From Burkholderia cepacia ATCC 25416 (GTDB lineage: Bacteria > Pseudomonadota > Gammaproteobacteria > Burkholderiales > Burkholderiaceae), in contig NZ_CP012982.1 in assembly GCF_001411495.1 (NCBI RefSeq), forward strand, positions 806,001-870,000: a stretch of 64,000 nt of DNA. The letters run 5' to 3'. The notes under the pieces were generated by a model, which had not been told where the DNA came from, searched no databases, and saw only the letters and a list, made by a program, of their open reading frames with translations. A program made the position numbers and the translations under genes. Below, piece by piece: positions 52,877 to 60,564 of this stretch. Within the stretch, counting starts at the first letter, position 1. Each line of letters begins with the position of its first letter.

Positions 52877-53254
52877 ATGTCCGATTCGAATCCGCTGCCG
52901 CTGCGTGTCCTGTTCTGCTGCGGCGTGTCGCAGAACTTCTTCGACCTGCCGCGCGAGAAGATCGGCGAAGTGTGGCAGGCGTACGGCGCGATGCTCGCCG
53001 CCGTCGAGGCGATGCCCGGCGTGCGCGTGCTCGGCGTGATGGACGACGATCGCCTCGTGGTCGGCCAGGCCGACGGCGCGCCGTGGACTTTCTACATCAT
53101 GGCCGACGTCGCCGATTTCGACACGACGGTCGCCGTGTGCAACCTGTATCGCACGACGCCGGTCGGCGAATACAACCTGTGGCGCTACGGCAAGATCGAA
53201 GCGCGGGTCGGCCGCGCGCTGACCGTGCCGCCGGCCGCGAAACCCGCGTCGTGA
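52877..53254 (+). CDS. iacB: IacB-like protein of the auxin catabolic cluster
   Basis: A 125-residue soluble protein (LPLRVLFCCGVSQNFFDLPRE, FYIMADVADFDTTVAVCNL, YRTTPVGEYNLWRYGKIEAR) that matches the IacB family by position and appearance. IacB's chemical role is not clear; it is always encoded next to iacA. The length and alternating strand/helix pattern suggest a ferredoxin-like alpha/beta fold similar to the dimeric alpha+beta barrel enzymes. The ATG at 52877 is preceded by GGAGAACCCGAG. It is followed directly by iacI. Confidence 0.82.
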   Translation: MSDSNPLPLRVLFCCGVSQNFFDLPREKIGEVWQAYGAMLAAVEAMPGVRVLGVMDDDRLVVGQADGAPWTFYIMADVADFDTTVAVCNLYRTTPVGEYNLWRYGKIEARVGRALTVPPAAKPAS

Positions 53255-53262
53255 GGCGCGCG

Positions 53263-53796
53263 ATGACCGACCTGTCTCCCGGCTCGTCCCCCGGCCCGAT
53301 CGACGCACTCGCGCGGCGCGTGGCGGCGCTCGACGCCGAGCGCGCGGTGCGCGCGACGATGACGCGCTACATGGCGCTGTGCGACGTGCCGGAGGATGCC
53401 GGCGACGGCCCGCGGCTCGCCGGCCTGTTCACACCCGACGCCGTGTGGGAAGGCATCGGCCCGCAGTACGCGCGCAAGTTCGGCCGCCTCGAGGGCACGG
53501 CCGCGATCGTCGCGATGCTGGGCCGCTACCTGCCGCCCGATCCGCATTTCTCGGCGAACCTGCACTTCCTGACGTCGGAGTCGATCGAGATCGGCGCCGG
53601 CAACACGAGCGCGCGCGGCCGCTGGATCATGCTGCAGGCGTCGCGCTACGCGAACGGCACGGCCGAGCTGATCGCCGCGCGGCTGACCGTCGATTTCACG
53701 CCGGCCGGCGACGGGGCGACCTGGCTGATCCAGCACTTTCGCACCGAACGCGTGCTCGACGGCCCGTGGCCGCTCGCTGCCGCGCCACGGCCCTGA
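53263..53796 (+). CDS. iacI: IacI-like NTF2/SnoaL-fold protein
   Basis: A 177-residue protein of the nuclear-transport-factor-2 (SnoaL-like) superfamily. It has AVRATMTRYMALCDVP, LFTPDAVWEGIGPQYARKFGRLEG, HFSANLHFLTSESIEIG and GRWIMLQASRYANG. Such small cone-shaped proteins act as hydrolases, isomerases or dehydratases. In iac clusters the equivalent protein is IacI, thought to help process oxidised indole-acetate intermediates. Besides ATG 53263, an in-frame GTG at 53251 would overlap the iacB stop (GTGA). It lies between iacB and iacH. Confidence 0.82.
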   Translation: MTDLSPGSSPGPIDALARRVAALDAERAVRATMTRYMALCDVPEDAGDGPRLAGLFTPDAVWEGIGPQYARKFGRLEGTAAIVAMLGRYLPPDPHFSANLHFLTSESIEIGAGNTSARGRWIMLQASRYANGTAELIAARLTVDFTPAGDGATWLIQHFRTERVLDGPWPLAAAPRP

Positions 53797-53827
53797 TGCT
53801 TTCCACCGCTTCCGCACGATATCGACC

Positions 53828-54952
53828 ATGACAGGCTTCATCGACACCTTCACGCTCGGCGGCCCGGGCCCCACGATCGCGATCAAGGACACGATCGACA
53901 TCGCGGGCCATCCGACCCGCGCGGCGAGCCGCGCGCTCGCCGATGCACCGCCGGCCGCGCAACACGCGGACGTCGTCCGCCTGCTGCTCGACGCGGGCTG
54001 GCAGATCGCCGGCAAGGCGAACATGCACGAGCTCGCGTTCGGCATGACCGGCATCAACGACTACACGGGCACGCCCGTCAATCCGCAGGACGCGACGCGC
54101 ATCCCGGGCGGCTCGTCGAGCGGTTCCGCTTCGCTCGTCGGGCTCGGCGCGGTCGACGCGGCGCTCGGCACCGACACCGGCGGCTCGATTCGCGGGCCGG
54201 CCGCCTGCTGCGGCGTGGCCGGACTGAAGCCGACGTTCGGCCGCGTGTCGCGGCGCGGCGTCGCGCCGGCCGATACCACGCTCGATTGCGTCGGGCCGTT
54301 CGCACGCGATATCCGCACGCTGGCCGCGGTGATGGCCGCGATCGCACCGGGCTTCGATCGTGCGCAAGCAGCTGCCTCCGTGGCGGGCTGCACGATCGCG
54401 CAGATCCGCGTCGAAGCCGATCCGGCGATCGCCGCCGCACTCGATGCGGCCGTGCGCGCGTCGGGCCTGCGTTCGCACGCGCTCGTGCTCGACGAAATGC
54501 CGGCGTCCTTCGCGGCGGGGCTCACCGTGATCAACGCGGAAACGTCGCGCGCGTTCGGCCATCTGGTCGACACCGGCAAGCTCGGCGCCGATCTCGATGC
54601 GCGGCTGCGCACCGCCGCGACGACGACACCCTCCGCCCTCGCGGAAGCCGAAGCCGTACGCGCACGCTTCACCGCGCAGGTCGACGCCGCGCTCGAACTC
54701 GCGGACGCGCTCGTGCTGCCGACGCTGCCCGCGTTGCCGATCACGCTGCAGCAGGCGCGCGACGGTGTATCGGTGATCGCGATGTCGTCGCTGATCCGGC
54801 CGTTCAACCTGAGCGGCCATCCGGCGCTCAGCCTGCCGCTGCCGCTGGCCGGTTCGCCGCTGAAGGCGGGCCTGCAGATCGTCGGGCGCAAGGGCGCGGA
54901 CGAGCGGGTCTGCGCGATCGCGGCACACTTCGAAGCGGCCCTCGCCGCATGA
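53828..54952 (+). CDS. iacH: IacH-like amidase (amidase-signature family)
   Basis: A 374-residue amidase-signature hydrolase with all three catalytic elements: K20 in AIKDTIDIAG, the cis-Ser in RIPGGSSSGSAS (S96-S97), and the nucleophile S120 in GTDTGGSIRGPA. In the iac pathway IacH is proposed to open or trim an amide formed after ring oxidation (indole oxidation yields a lactam). The enzyme is a little shorter than typical amidases (~460 residues). ATG at 53828; 59 bp separate it from iacE. Confidence 0.87.
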   Translation: MTGFIDTFTLGGPGPTIAIKDTIDIAGHPTRAASRALADAPPAAQHADVVRLLLDAGWQIAGKANMHELAFGMTGINDYTGTPVNPQDATRIPGGSSSGSASLVGLGAVDAALGTDTGGSIRGPAACCGVAGLKPTFGRVSRRGVAPADTTLDCVGPFARDIRTLAAVMAAIAPGFDRAQAAASVAGCTIAQIRVEADPAIAAALDAAVRASGLRSHALVLDEMPASFAAGLTVINAETSRAFGHLVDTGKLGADLDARLRTAATTTPSALAEAEAVRARFTAQVDAALELADALVLPTLPALPITLQQARDGVSVIAMSSLIRPFNLSGHPALSLPLPLAGSPLKAGLQIVGRKGADERVCAIAAHFEAALAA

Positions 54953-55011
54953 ACCACGATGCAGGCGCGGCTTCATCCTTCACGCGCCTGCGAACCAGGG
55001 AATCACGCACC

Positions 55012-55755
55012 ATGTCAGACCGAGTCGTCCTCGTTACCGGCGCCGCACGCGGGCTCGGCGCCGTCATCGCCGACCGTTTCCATGCGGCCGGCTATCGCGT
55101 CGCGCTGGCCGACGTCGCCGCCGACGCCATTCATGCGCATGCGCGCGAACTCGACCCGGGCGGCGAACGCGCGATCGCGCTGCAGCTCGACGTCACGTCG
55201 AAACGCGATTTCGAAGCGGCGCGCGATGCGCTCGTCGCGCGCTGGGGCACGATCGACGTGCTCGTGAACAACGCGGGCGCATCGAAGGTCGTGCCCGCGA
55301 TGGAGATCACCGCCGAGCAGTTCGACCAGGTGATCGACGTGAACCTGCGCAGCGTACTGTTCGGCTGCCAGGTGTTCGGCCAGTATTTCGCGGAACGGGG
55401 CGCGGGCCGCATCGTCAACATCGCATCGCTCGCCGGTCAGAACGGCGGCTCGGCGACGGGCGCGCACTACGCGGCCGCGAAGGGCGGCACGCTGACGCTG
55501 ACCAAGGTGTTCGCGCGCGATCTCGCCGCGCGGGGCGTGACCGTCAACGCGATCTCGCCGGGCCCGCTCGACCTGCCGATCGTGCATGAAAGCGTCGCAC
55601 CGGAGAAGCTGCGCCAGGTGCTCGCGAGCCTGCCGGGCGGCAAGCTCGGGTCGGCCGGTTTCGTGGCGGATGCGGCCGTGCTGCTCGCGTCGGGCGACGC
55701 GCACTTCGCGAACGGCGCGTGCTGGGACATCAACGGCGGGTTGTACATGCGCTGA
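55012..55755 (+). CDS. iacE: IacE-like short-chain dehydrogenase
   Basis: A 247-residue classical SDR with TGAARGLGAVIADRF (cofactor site), VLVNNAGAS, an active-site Ser in IVNIASLAGQNG, and the YxxxK motif HYAAAKGG. IacE acts early in indole-3-acetate breakdown, on the product of IacA. The start at 55012 gives the normal SDR N-terminus; an in-frame ATG at 54949 overlaps the iacH stop but would add 21 unusual residues. The response-regulator gene converges on it after 119 bp. Confidence 0.87.
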   Translation: MSDRVVLVTGAARGLGAVIADRFHAAGYRVALADVAADAIHAHARELDPGGERAIALQLDVTSKRDFEAARDALVARWGTIDVLVNNAGASKVVPAMEITAEQFDQVIDVNLRSVLFGCQVFGQYFAERGAGRIVNIASLAGQNGGSATGAHYAAAKGGTLTLTKVFARDLAARGVTVNAISPGPLDLPIVHESVAPEKLRQVLASLPGGKLGSAGFVADAAVLLASGDAHFANGACWDINGGLYMR

Positions 55756-55874
55756 GCGGCGGGCTGCATCGCTTGCGCTGTCGACCGGTGCCGCGCGCAG
55801 GACTTGTGGGGGACACGCGCGGAACTCGTGCGGAACTCGTGCGAGCAGGCGAACGTCGGCGTGCCCGCAGCCTC

Positions 55875-56507
55875 CTATCGCGACGACTCCCCGTCGTCGC
55901 CCCACACGACCATCACATCCCGCACGAGCGCGGCGATCGACGTCGCGCCGAGCTTCTCCTTGATGCTCGCGCGATGCACGTCGACGGTCTTCACGCTGAT
56001 CGACAGATCCGACGCGATCTGCTTGCTGCCCTTGCCGTCCACCACGCCGCGCAGCACTTCCTTCTCGCGCGCGGTCAGCGCATCGAGCCGCTGGCGCAGT
56101 TCGCGGTGGCGCTGGCTCACCGCGTGCCGCTGCTGCGCGAGCCGCAGTGCGCGCTGCACGCGCTCGAGCATCTGCTGCGAGTTGTACGGCTTCTCGACGA
56201 AATCGATCGCGCCGTTCTGCAGCGCGCGCACGGACATCGGGATATCGCCGTGCCCGCTGACGAAGATCACCGGCAGCGTCGCGCCCCGCGCGTTCAGTTC
56301 GGCCTGCACGTCGAAGCCGCTCTTCTCCGGCATCCGCACGTCGAGCACCAGGCACGCGGGCAGGTTCACGTCGAAGCGCGCGAGAAAATCCGCGGCGTTC
56401 GCGAACCCCTCGGACGCGATGCCGACCGATTCGAGCAGCCAGGCGAGCGACGTCCGCATGCCGCCGTCGTCGTCGACGATGTATACGATCGGTGCGGGTG
56501 ACGTCAT
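55875..56507 (-). CDS. iacR2: LuxR/FixJ-type response regulator, IacR2-like
   Basis: A 210-residue response regulator of the FixJ/TodT/StyR group. The receiver domain has acidic D12/D13, phospho-acceptor D56 in CLVLDVRMPEKSGFD, the Ser in IFVSGHGDIPM and the Lys in DFVEKPYN. A LuxR-type HTH follows (LTAREKEVLRGVVDGKGSKQIASDLSISVKTVDVHRASIKEKLG). Its likely kinase is the PAS kinase at 49856. Separating kinase and regulator by five catabolic genes is unusual but both lie in the same cluster. It is divergent from iacG. Confidence 0.87.
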   Translation of the reverse strand: MTSPAPIVYIVDDDGGMRTSLAWLLESVGIASEGFANAADFLARFDVNLPACLVLDVRMPEKSGFDVQAELNARGATLPVIFVSGHGDIPMSVRALQNGAIDFVEKPYNSQQMLERVQRALRLAQQRHAVSQRHRELRQRLDALTAREKEVLRGVVDGKGSKQIASDLSISVKTVDVHRASIKEKLGATSIAALVRDVMVVWGDDGESSR

Positions 56508-56860
56508 CGCGGGGGTCTCGCTGAATATCGGTATGGGTATCGCACGCGCCGCATACGGGGCCGGTTGCCGGCGCGTCGCGCACGTCGTTCGCTGGGGATG
56601 CGCGGCACATCATAACGAGCCGAAAACCCGCTGAAAACCCCTTCACGGGCCGCACGAACGCACATTCCCGGTTTTTTTCGCGCGCCGCGCCGCGTCCCTA
56701 GGTAGAACCTTTAGACGCGTTGGCGAGAACGCCATCTCCATCGTCAATCGTGCGAATGGTCGCCAGCCTTTTCGCGACGTACGCTTGGGTCATCGTCGGC
56801 GATCAGGCGCTGCACCCGCAGCGCCGCACGATCGCCGCTCTCGTCCAACCAGGAGCGCCC
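56508..56860. promoter_or_regulatory. Divergent promoter region of response regulator and iacG
   Basis: In these 353 bp there is no supported gene. AGGT-AGA-ACCT at 56700-56710 is a short perfect dyad followed immediately by TTTAGAC; the iacA upstream region also carries a CTAGAC element (51486-51491). These may be part of a shared activator/promoter arrangement, but the evidence is weak. Confidence 0.4.
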
Positions 56861-57406
56861 ATGTCTTCCACGACCGATATCCAGCCACCGGCACGCGTCG
56901 AGCCGACCGACGCGCAGAAGGCCTTCCGGCAAGCGATGGCCCACCTCGGCGCCGCCGTCAACGTGATCACCACCGCCGGGCCGCACGGCCGCTGCGGGAT
57001 CACCGCGAGCGCCGTGTGCTCCGTCACCGACACGCCGCCGACGCTGCTCGTGTGCCTCAACCGGTCGAGCGCGATGCATGCGACGTTCGAACGCAATCGC
57101 CACGTCTGCATCAACGTGCTGCCGGCCGAACACGAACAGCTCGCGCGGCACTTCGCGGGGCTCACCGAGCTGCCGATGGACCGGCGCTTCGAACTGCCCG
57201 GGTGGGATCGCGGCGAGCAGGACGTGCCCGTGCTGCGCGATGCGCTCGCGAGCCTGCAGGGCACGATCGCCGACATGAAGGAAGTCGGCTCGCATTCGGT
57301 GATGTTCATCGAGGCGACGTCGATCCGCGTGCGCGACGACGGCGACAGCCTGATCTACTTCGGCCGTGCGTTTCATCGCGTGTCGCGCACGGCGTGCGTG
57401 CGGTGA
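56861..57406 (+). CDS. iacG: IacG-like flavin reductase
   Basis: A 181-residue flavin reductase-like protein (FMN-binding split barrel). It has FRQAMAHLGAAVNVITTAGP, GRCGITASAVCSVTDTPPTLLVCLNRSS, CINVLPAEHEQLARHFAG and LIYFGRAFHRV. It supplies reduced flavin to the monooxygenase IacA. ATG 56861 follows CCAGGAG and starts the known fold; the frame is open 47 codons further upstream without family similarity. It is separated from iacE by the response-regulator gene and converges with the MFS gene after 11 bp. Confidence 0.88.
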   Translation: MSSTTDIQPPARVEPTDAQKAFRQAMAHLGAAVNVITTAGPHGRCGITASAVCSVTDTPPTLLVCLNRSSAMHATFERNRHVCINVLPAEHEQLARHFAGLTELPMDRRFELPGWDRGEQDVPVLRDALASLQGTIADMKEVGSHSVMFIEATSIRVRDDGDSLIYFGRAFHRVSRTACVR

Positions 57407-57417
57407 ACCGCGCGTGA

Positions 57418-58686
57418 CTACGCGGCGGCCCGCAACGCGCGCTGCCCGGCCGCGAGCGCGGCACCCGCGAACAGCGTCAGCGCCGAATACACGAGCCCGC
57501 GCGCGAGCCCCGCGCTGTCCGACACCCAGCCGATCGCGACCGGCCCGGCGATCTGCCCGAATGCAAAGACCGTCGTGAACGCGCTGATCCCTTTCGCCCA
57601 GCCGTCGGGCGGCAGGTTGTGGCGCACGAAGGCCGTCGTCGACGCGACGGCCGACAGGAACGTCGCGCCGAACAGCACGCCCGACGCGAACGCGGCAACC
57701 GGATGCACGAACATCGCCGGCATCAGCGTCGCGATGCCGAGCAGCGCATTGAGCACGGCCAGCGCCTGGCCGCCGCGCATCCGGTCGAGCAGCCCCGACC
57801 ACAGCCGTGCCGAGACGACGGTCGCGACGCCGAGCATCACGTAGAACGCGGCGACCACCGTGCCGCTCATTCCCGCGCCGCGCAGCAGCGCGACGATGAA
57901 CGTCATGTAGCCGATGTAACCGACGCCGAACAGGCCGTAGCCGGCGAGCGCGAGGGCGAATCGCACGGGGCTCGCGGTCGCGGCCGGCACCGCACCGTCG
58001 CGCGGCGCGGCGGGTGCCGCGTGCACGCGCTCGATGCGGCGCGCGGCCGACACGGCCACCGCCGAGAACAGCACGCATGCGAACGCGAGCGCGAACCACG
58101 CGGGCTGCCAGCCGTGTACCCCCTGCGCGAGCGTCGCCGGCACGAGCAGCGACGATGCGACGATGCCCCATCCGGTGCCGCCGTAGTAGAGGCCGAGCAG
58201 CAGGCCCGCGTCGCGCGGCGACGCCGACGCGAGCCGCGCGGCCAGCACGCCGCCGCTGATGAAGATCAGCGCGCTGCCGACGCCGGTCGCGAGCCGCTGC
58301 ACGAGCAGCGCGTGCATGCCGGACGTGAACCCGCACGCGGCCATCAGCAACGCGGTCAGCACGCACCCGGCCGCGAGCAGCATGCCCGCGCGCCAGCGCC
58401 GCGACAGCAACGGAAACACGAGCGCACCGATCAGGTAGCCGGCCGCGTTCGCCGTGTTCAGCGCGCCGGCCTGCGCGAAGGTCCAGCCGAGATCGGCCTT
58501 CATCGGCGGCAGCAGCAGCGCATACGAAAAGCGCGCGAGGCCGAGCGCGATCGCGCTGCCGAGCGACAGGCCGATCGCGAGCCGCCACGCGGCCATGCGA
58601 TCGGGGTCACGTTCGGGGGTGTGGCGGGTCGCGCCGGTGTCCGGCTGCGACGGGCCGGCAGGCTCCGGTTGCGGCGCTGCGCGCAT
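57418..58686 (-). CDS. MFS transporter, YbfB/YjiJ family
   Basis: A 422-residue, 12-helix major facilitator with LSLGSAIALGLARFSYALLLPPMKADLGW in helix 1 and AGALNTANAAGYLIGALVFPLLSRRW following, the YbfB/YjiJ subgroup. The start ATG at 58686 follows AAAGGAGACACG, replacing an extended frame that begins at 58749. As the last gene of the iac region it may import or export indole-3-acetate or a derivative; MFS genes (IacT) occur in related clusters. The substrate is not visible from sequence. Confidence 0.87.
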   Translation of the reverse strand: MRAAPQPEPAGPSQPDTGATRHTPERDPDRMAAWRLAIGLSLGSAIALGLARFSYALLLPPMKADLGWTFAQAGALNTANAAGYLIGALVFPLLSRRWRAGMLLAAGCVLTALLMAACGFTSGMHALLVQRLATGVGSALIFISGGVLAARLASASPRDAGLLLGLYYGGTGWGIVASSLLVPATLAQGVHGWQPAWFALAFACVLFSAVAVSAARRIERVHAAPAAPRDGAVPAATASPVRFALALAGYGLFGVGYIGYMTFIVALLRGAGMSGTVVAAFYVMLGVATVVSARLWSGLLDRMRGGQALAVLNALLGIATLMPAMFVHPVAAFASGVLFGATFLSAVASTTAFVRHNLPPDGWAKGISAFTTVFAFGQIAGPVAIGWVSDSAGLARGLVYSALTLFAGAALAAGQRALRAAA

Positions 58687-58870
58687 CGCGTGTCTCCTTT
58701 GTCGTTCGAAGCCGAGGGGGAGCGGCGCGACGGAACCGGCGTTTCGCACGCACCGGTCCCGACTGTCCGTCGAGGCTTCCGATTCTGTCGACCGATCATA
58801 CTTGAGCCGTCACGGCCAGGCACGCGCCGGCAGGTAGCACGCGCGAAACGACGGCAGCCGCTTGCCGGCG

Positions 58871-59416
58871 CTAGCGCGGCAATCCGGCCACGAAGGCCGT
58901 CAGCAATGCACGCCCCTCCGGCCACTGCGCCAATCCCGCTTCCGCATTCAGGTGGCCGCGCGGGCCGAGCCGCAGCGGCGTCGCGCCACGTTCGCTCGCC
59001 CATGCGATGCCGCGCCCGGACGGGTCGTACCCGTCGTCCGAACTGGCGATCGCCAGCACCGGCAAACCGCCGAAATCGCCGCCCGGCACGTTCGCGAACG
59101 CACGCGCCGCGGCCGGAAAACGCGGGCCGCCCGGATCGGGCACCGCAACCAGCCATGCGCCGCGCACGACGCGCGCCGACGCCGCGCGCCAGTGCGCGAA
59201 CAGCAGGCACCCCAGCGAATGGCAGATCAACACCGGCGGCGCCGCGGCTTGCGCGACGGCTTCATCCAGTGCCGCCATCCAGTCACGCAGGTCGGGGGCA
59301 TCCCATGACGCGGGCGCCATGCGGATGGCGCCCGGAATCGCGGCCTCCCAGTGGCTCTGCCAATGATCCGGTCCCGAGTTGCCGATCCCCGGCACGATCA
59401 CGATCGTTTGGTCCAT
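58871..59416 (-). CDS. RBBP9/YdeN-like serine alpha/beta-hydrolase
   Basis: A 181-residue small alpha/beta-hydrolase with IVIVPGIGNSGPDHWQSHWE at the N-terminus, the nucleophile S67 in LICHSLGCLLF, an Asp in IASSDDGYDP, and the catalytic His in LGPRGHLNAEAG. This matches the RBBP9/YdeN family of serine hydrolases with unknown natural substrates. Several ATGs compete; 59416 begins the conserved fold and follows GGAGATGGAG, with 59422 and 59434 as alternatives. It is divergent from the Lrp regulator. Confidence 0.87.
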   Translation of the reverse strand: MDQTIVIVPGIGNSGPDHWQSHWEAAIPGAIRMAPASWDAPDLRDWMAALDEAVAQAAAPPVLICHSLGCLLFAHWRAASARVVRGAWLVAVPDPGGPRFPAAARAFANVPGGDFGGLPVLAIASSDDGYDPSGRGIAWASERGATPLRLGPRGHLNAEAGLAQWPEGRALLTAFVAGLPR

Positions 59417-59539
59417 CTCCATCTCCGTTTCCATGAACAGGCGAGCGCTCAGTCTGGTCCGCCGGAAACCGGCCGGGAATGGCAAGTCATCGGTTATTGA
59501 GACAATATGCCGATGAATTAACGGAGCGGGAGAACAGAC

Positions 59540-59995
59540 ATGTCGAATGGAGAGCTCGATCGCCTGGATCTTTCGATCCTCGAGGCACTACAGGAAAATG
59601 CGCGGATGCCGCTGTCCGAAGTGGGCCGGCGCATCGGGCTGTCGCAGCCTGCGACGTCGGAGCGCGTCAAGCGGCTGGAAGAACGCGGCATCATCGCCGG
59701 CTACGGCGCGCGCATCGACCCGGCGGCGCTGGGGTTGGGGATGATGGCCATCATTCGGCTGAAGACGACGCACGAACACATCAAGCCCGCGCTGCGCGCA
59801 TTCGCCGAGATGCCGCACGTCATCGAGGTCCACCGGATGACCGGCGAGGATTGCTTCTTGCTGAAGGTACTCGTGCCGACACCGGGGCAACTGGAAACCA
59901 TCATCGACGCGATCGCCCGTTTCGGCGCGGTCACGACGTCGCTGGTGCTCCGCTCCGAGCCGGTCAAACCGCTCGGCAAGGCGCTGCTCGGCTGA
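59540..59995 (+). CDS. Lrp/AsnC-family transcriptional regulator
   Basis: A 151-residue Lrp/AsnC regulator with the N-terminal HTH LDLSILEALQENARMPLSEVGRRIGLSQPATSERVKRLEERGII and the RAM ligand domain (MMAIIRLKTTHEHIKPALRAF, EVHRMTGEDCFLLKVLV). Such proteins form octamers and respond to amino acids. ATG 59540 follows GGGAG. It lies 388 bp upstream of the small-peptide operon and could regulate it or the divergent hydrolase; nothing in the sequence decides. Confidence 0.92.
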   Translation: MSNGELDRLDLSILEALQENARMPLSEVGRRIGLSQPATSERVKRLEERGIIAGYGARIDPAALGLGMMAIIRLKTTHEHIKPALRAFAEMPHVIEVHRMTGEDCFLLKVLVPTPGQLETIIDAIARFGAVTTSLVLRSEPVKPLGKALLG

Positions 59996-60383
59996 CACGG
60001 CATCGGGCCGCCGCCACGCCCGCGCCGAGCGGCGATGCATTCGCATGCATCGCTGCCGCGAACGACGTCGGTCGCCATGATCGAGGCCATCGAATTCCCG
60101 ATAAAAATTCGCCGAATGCAATGCATCGATTCCGATTCATTTCATTGAAAAAATGACCTGGAATCCGTCAGGCCATTTACCCGCGTTTTACCGCACGCGC
60201 CTCGTCAATCCCCGTTGTTTAGCACACCGAGGCTAAAATCCTTGCAACGCATTGCATTCGTAAATTCGTCAGACTAATATCAACGCCACTCATCCGTCAT
60301 TCACGAAATGCCTGATGAGGAGTGGCAACTTTTTAGCCGCGCTTTCATGTTGAAACACTCATGTTCACCACAGGAGAATTGAC
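59996..60383 (+). promoter_or_regulatory. AT-rich leader region of the small-peptide operon
   Basis: This 388-bp region drops clearly in GC and precedes the 40-residue peptide gene. It contains GGCTAAAA (60231-60238), which is perfectly complementary to TTTTAGCC (60331-60338). Between them lie a small hairpin TGCAA/TTGCA (60243-60256) and a larger stem GCCACTCATC paired with GATGAG...TGGC (60285-60326) with a 3-nt bulge, followed by a T-run. Alternatively, TTGCAT (60252) and TAATAT (60275), 17 bp apart, form a promoter within the same stretch. Both readings cannot be fully true at once. Confidence 0.5.
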
Positions 60384-60506
60384 ATGCAGGACACCCAGCA
60401 GATCGAATTGCTTGACTGGATGCAGGAAGACACGCACCCCGAGGCCATCGACATGATGGTCGAGGACGCCGTGGTGCCGTTCGGCACCGCGCTCTGGCCG
60501 GTCTGA
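60384..60506 (+). CDS. 40-residue acidic peptide, candidate RiPP precursor
   Basis: A 40-codon gene with a strong ribosome binding site (CAGGAGAATTGAC before ATG). The peptide starts MQDTQQIELLDWMQEDTH and ends VVPFGTALWPV. It has nine acidic residues, no Lys or Arg and no Cys or Ser. The leader-like N-terminus (residues ~1-29) is amphipathic and acidic; the last ~11 residues are hydrophobic with a Pro-Phe-Gly...Trp-Pro pattern. A perfect 24-bp palindrome follows, then an M29/NicX-like enzyme gene. This arrangement resembles ribosomally made, modified peptide operons. I know of no described peptide with this sequence; a leader/regulatory peptide is the main alternative. Confidence 0.7.
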   Translation: MQDTQQIELLDWMQEDTHPEAIDMMVEDAVVPFGTALWPV

Positions 60507-60523
60507 GCGGGCCACCCGTTCTC

Positions 60524-60547
60524 GCGGAAGGGCCGCGGCCCTTCCGC
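60524..60547 (+). terminator. Perfect 24-bp palindrome between peptide and enzyme genes
   Basis: The half-site GCGGAAGGGCCG (60524-60535) is mirrored exactly in 60536-60547. As RNA it makes a very stable hairpin without a U-tract. It is likely a partial terminator or mRNA-stabilising element that favours peptide over enzyme expression. Confidence 0.75.
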
Positions 60548-60564
60548 CGCTTCCGGAGACACGC

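Noticed and set aside
60252-60280. Reporting TTGCAT-17-TAATAT as a firm promoter
   Set aside because: The -35 match is poor and the same bases participate in the alternative leader-RNA structure, so it is only described as a competing possibility.
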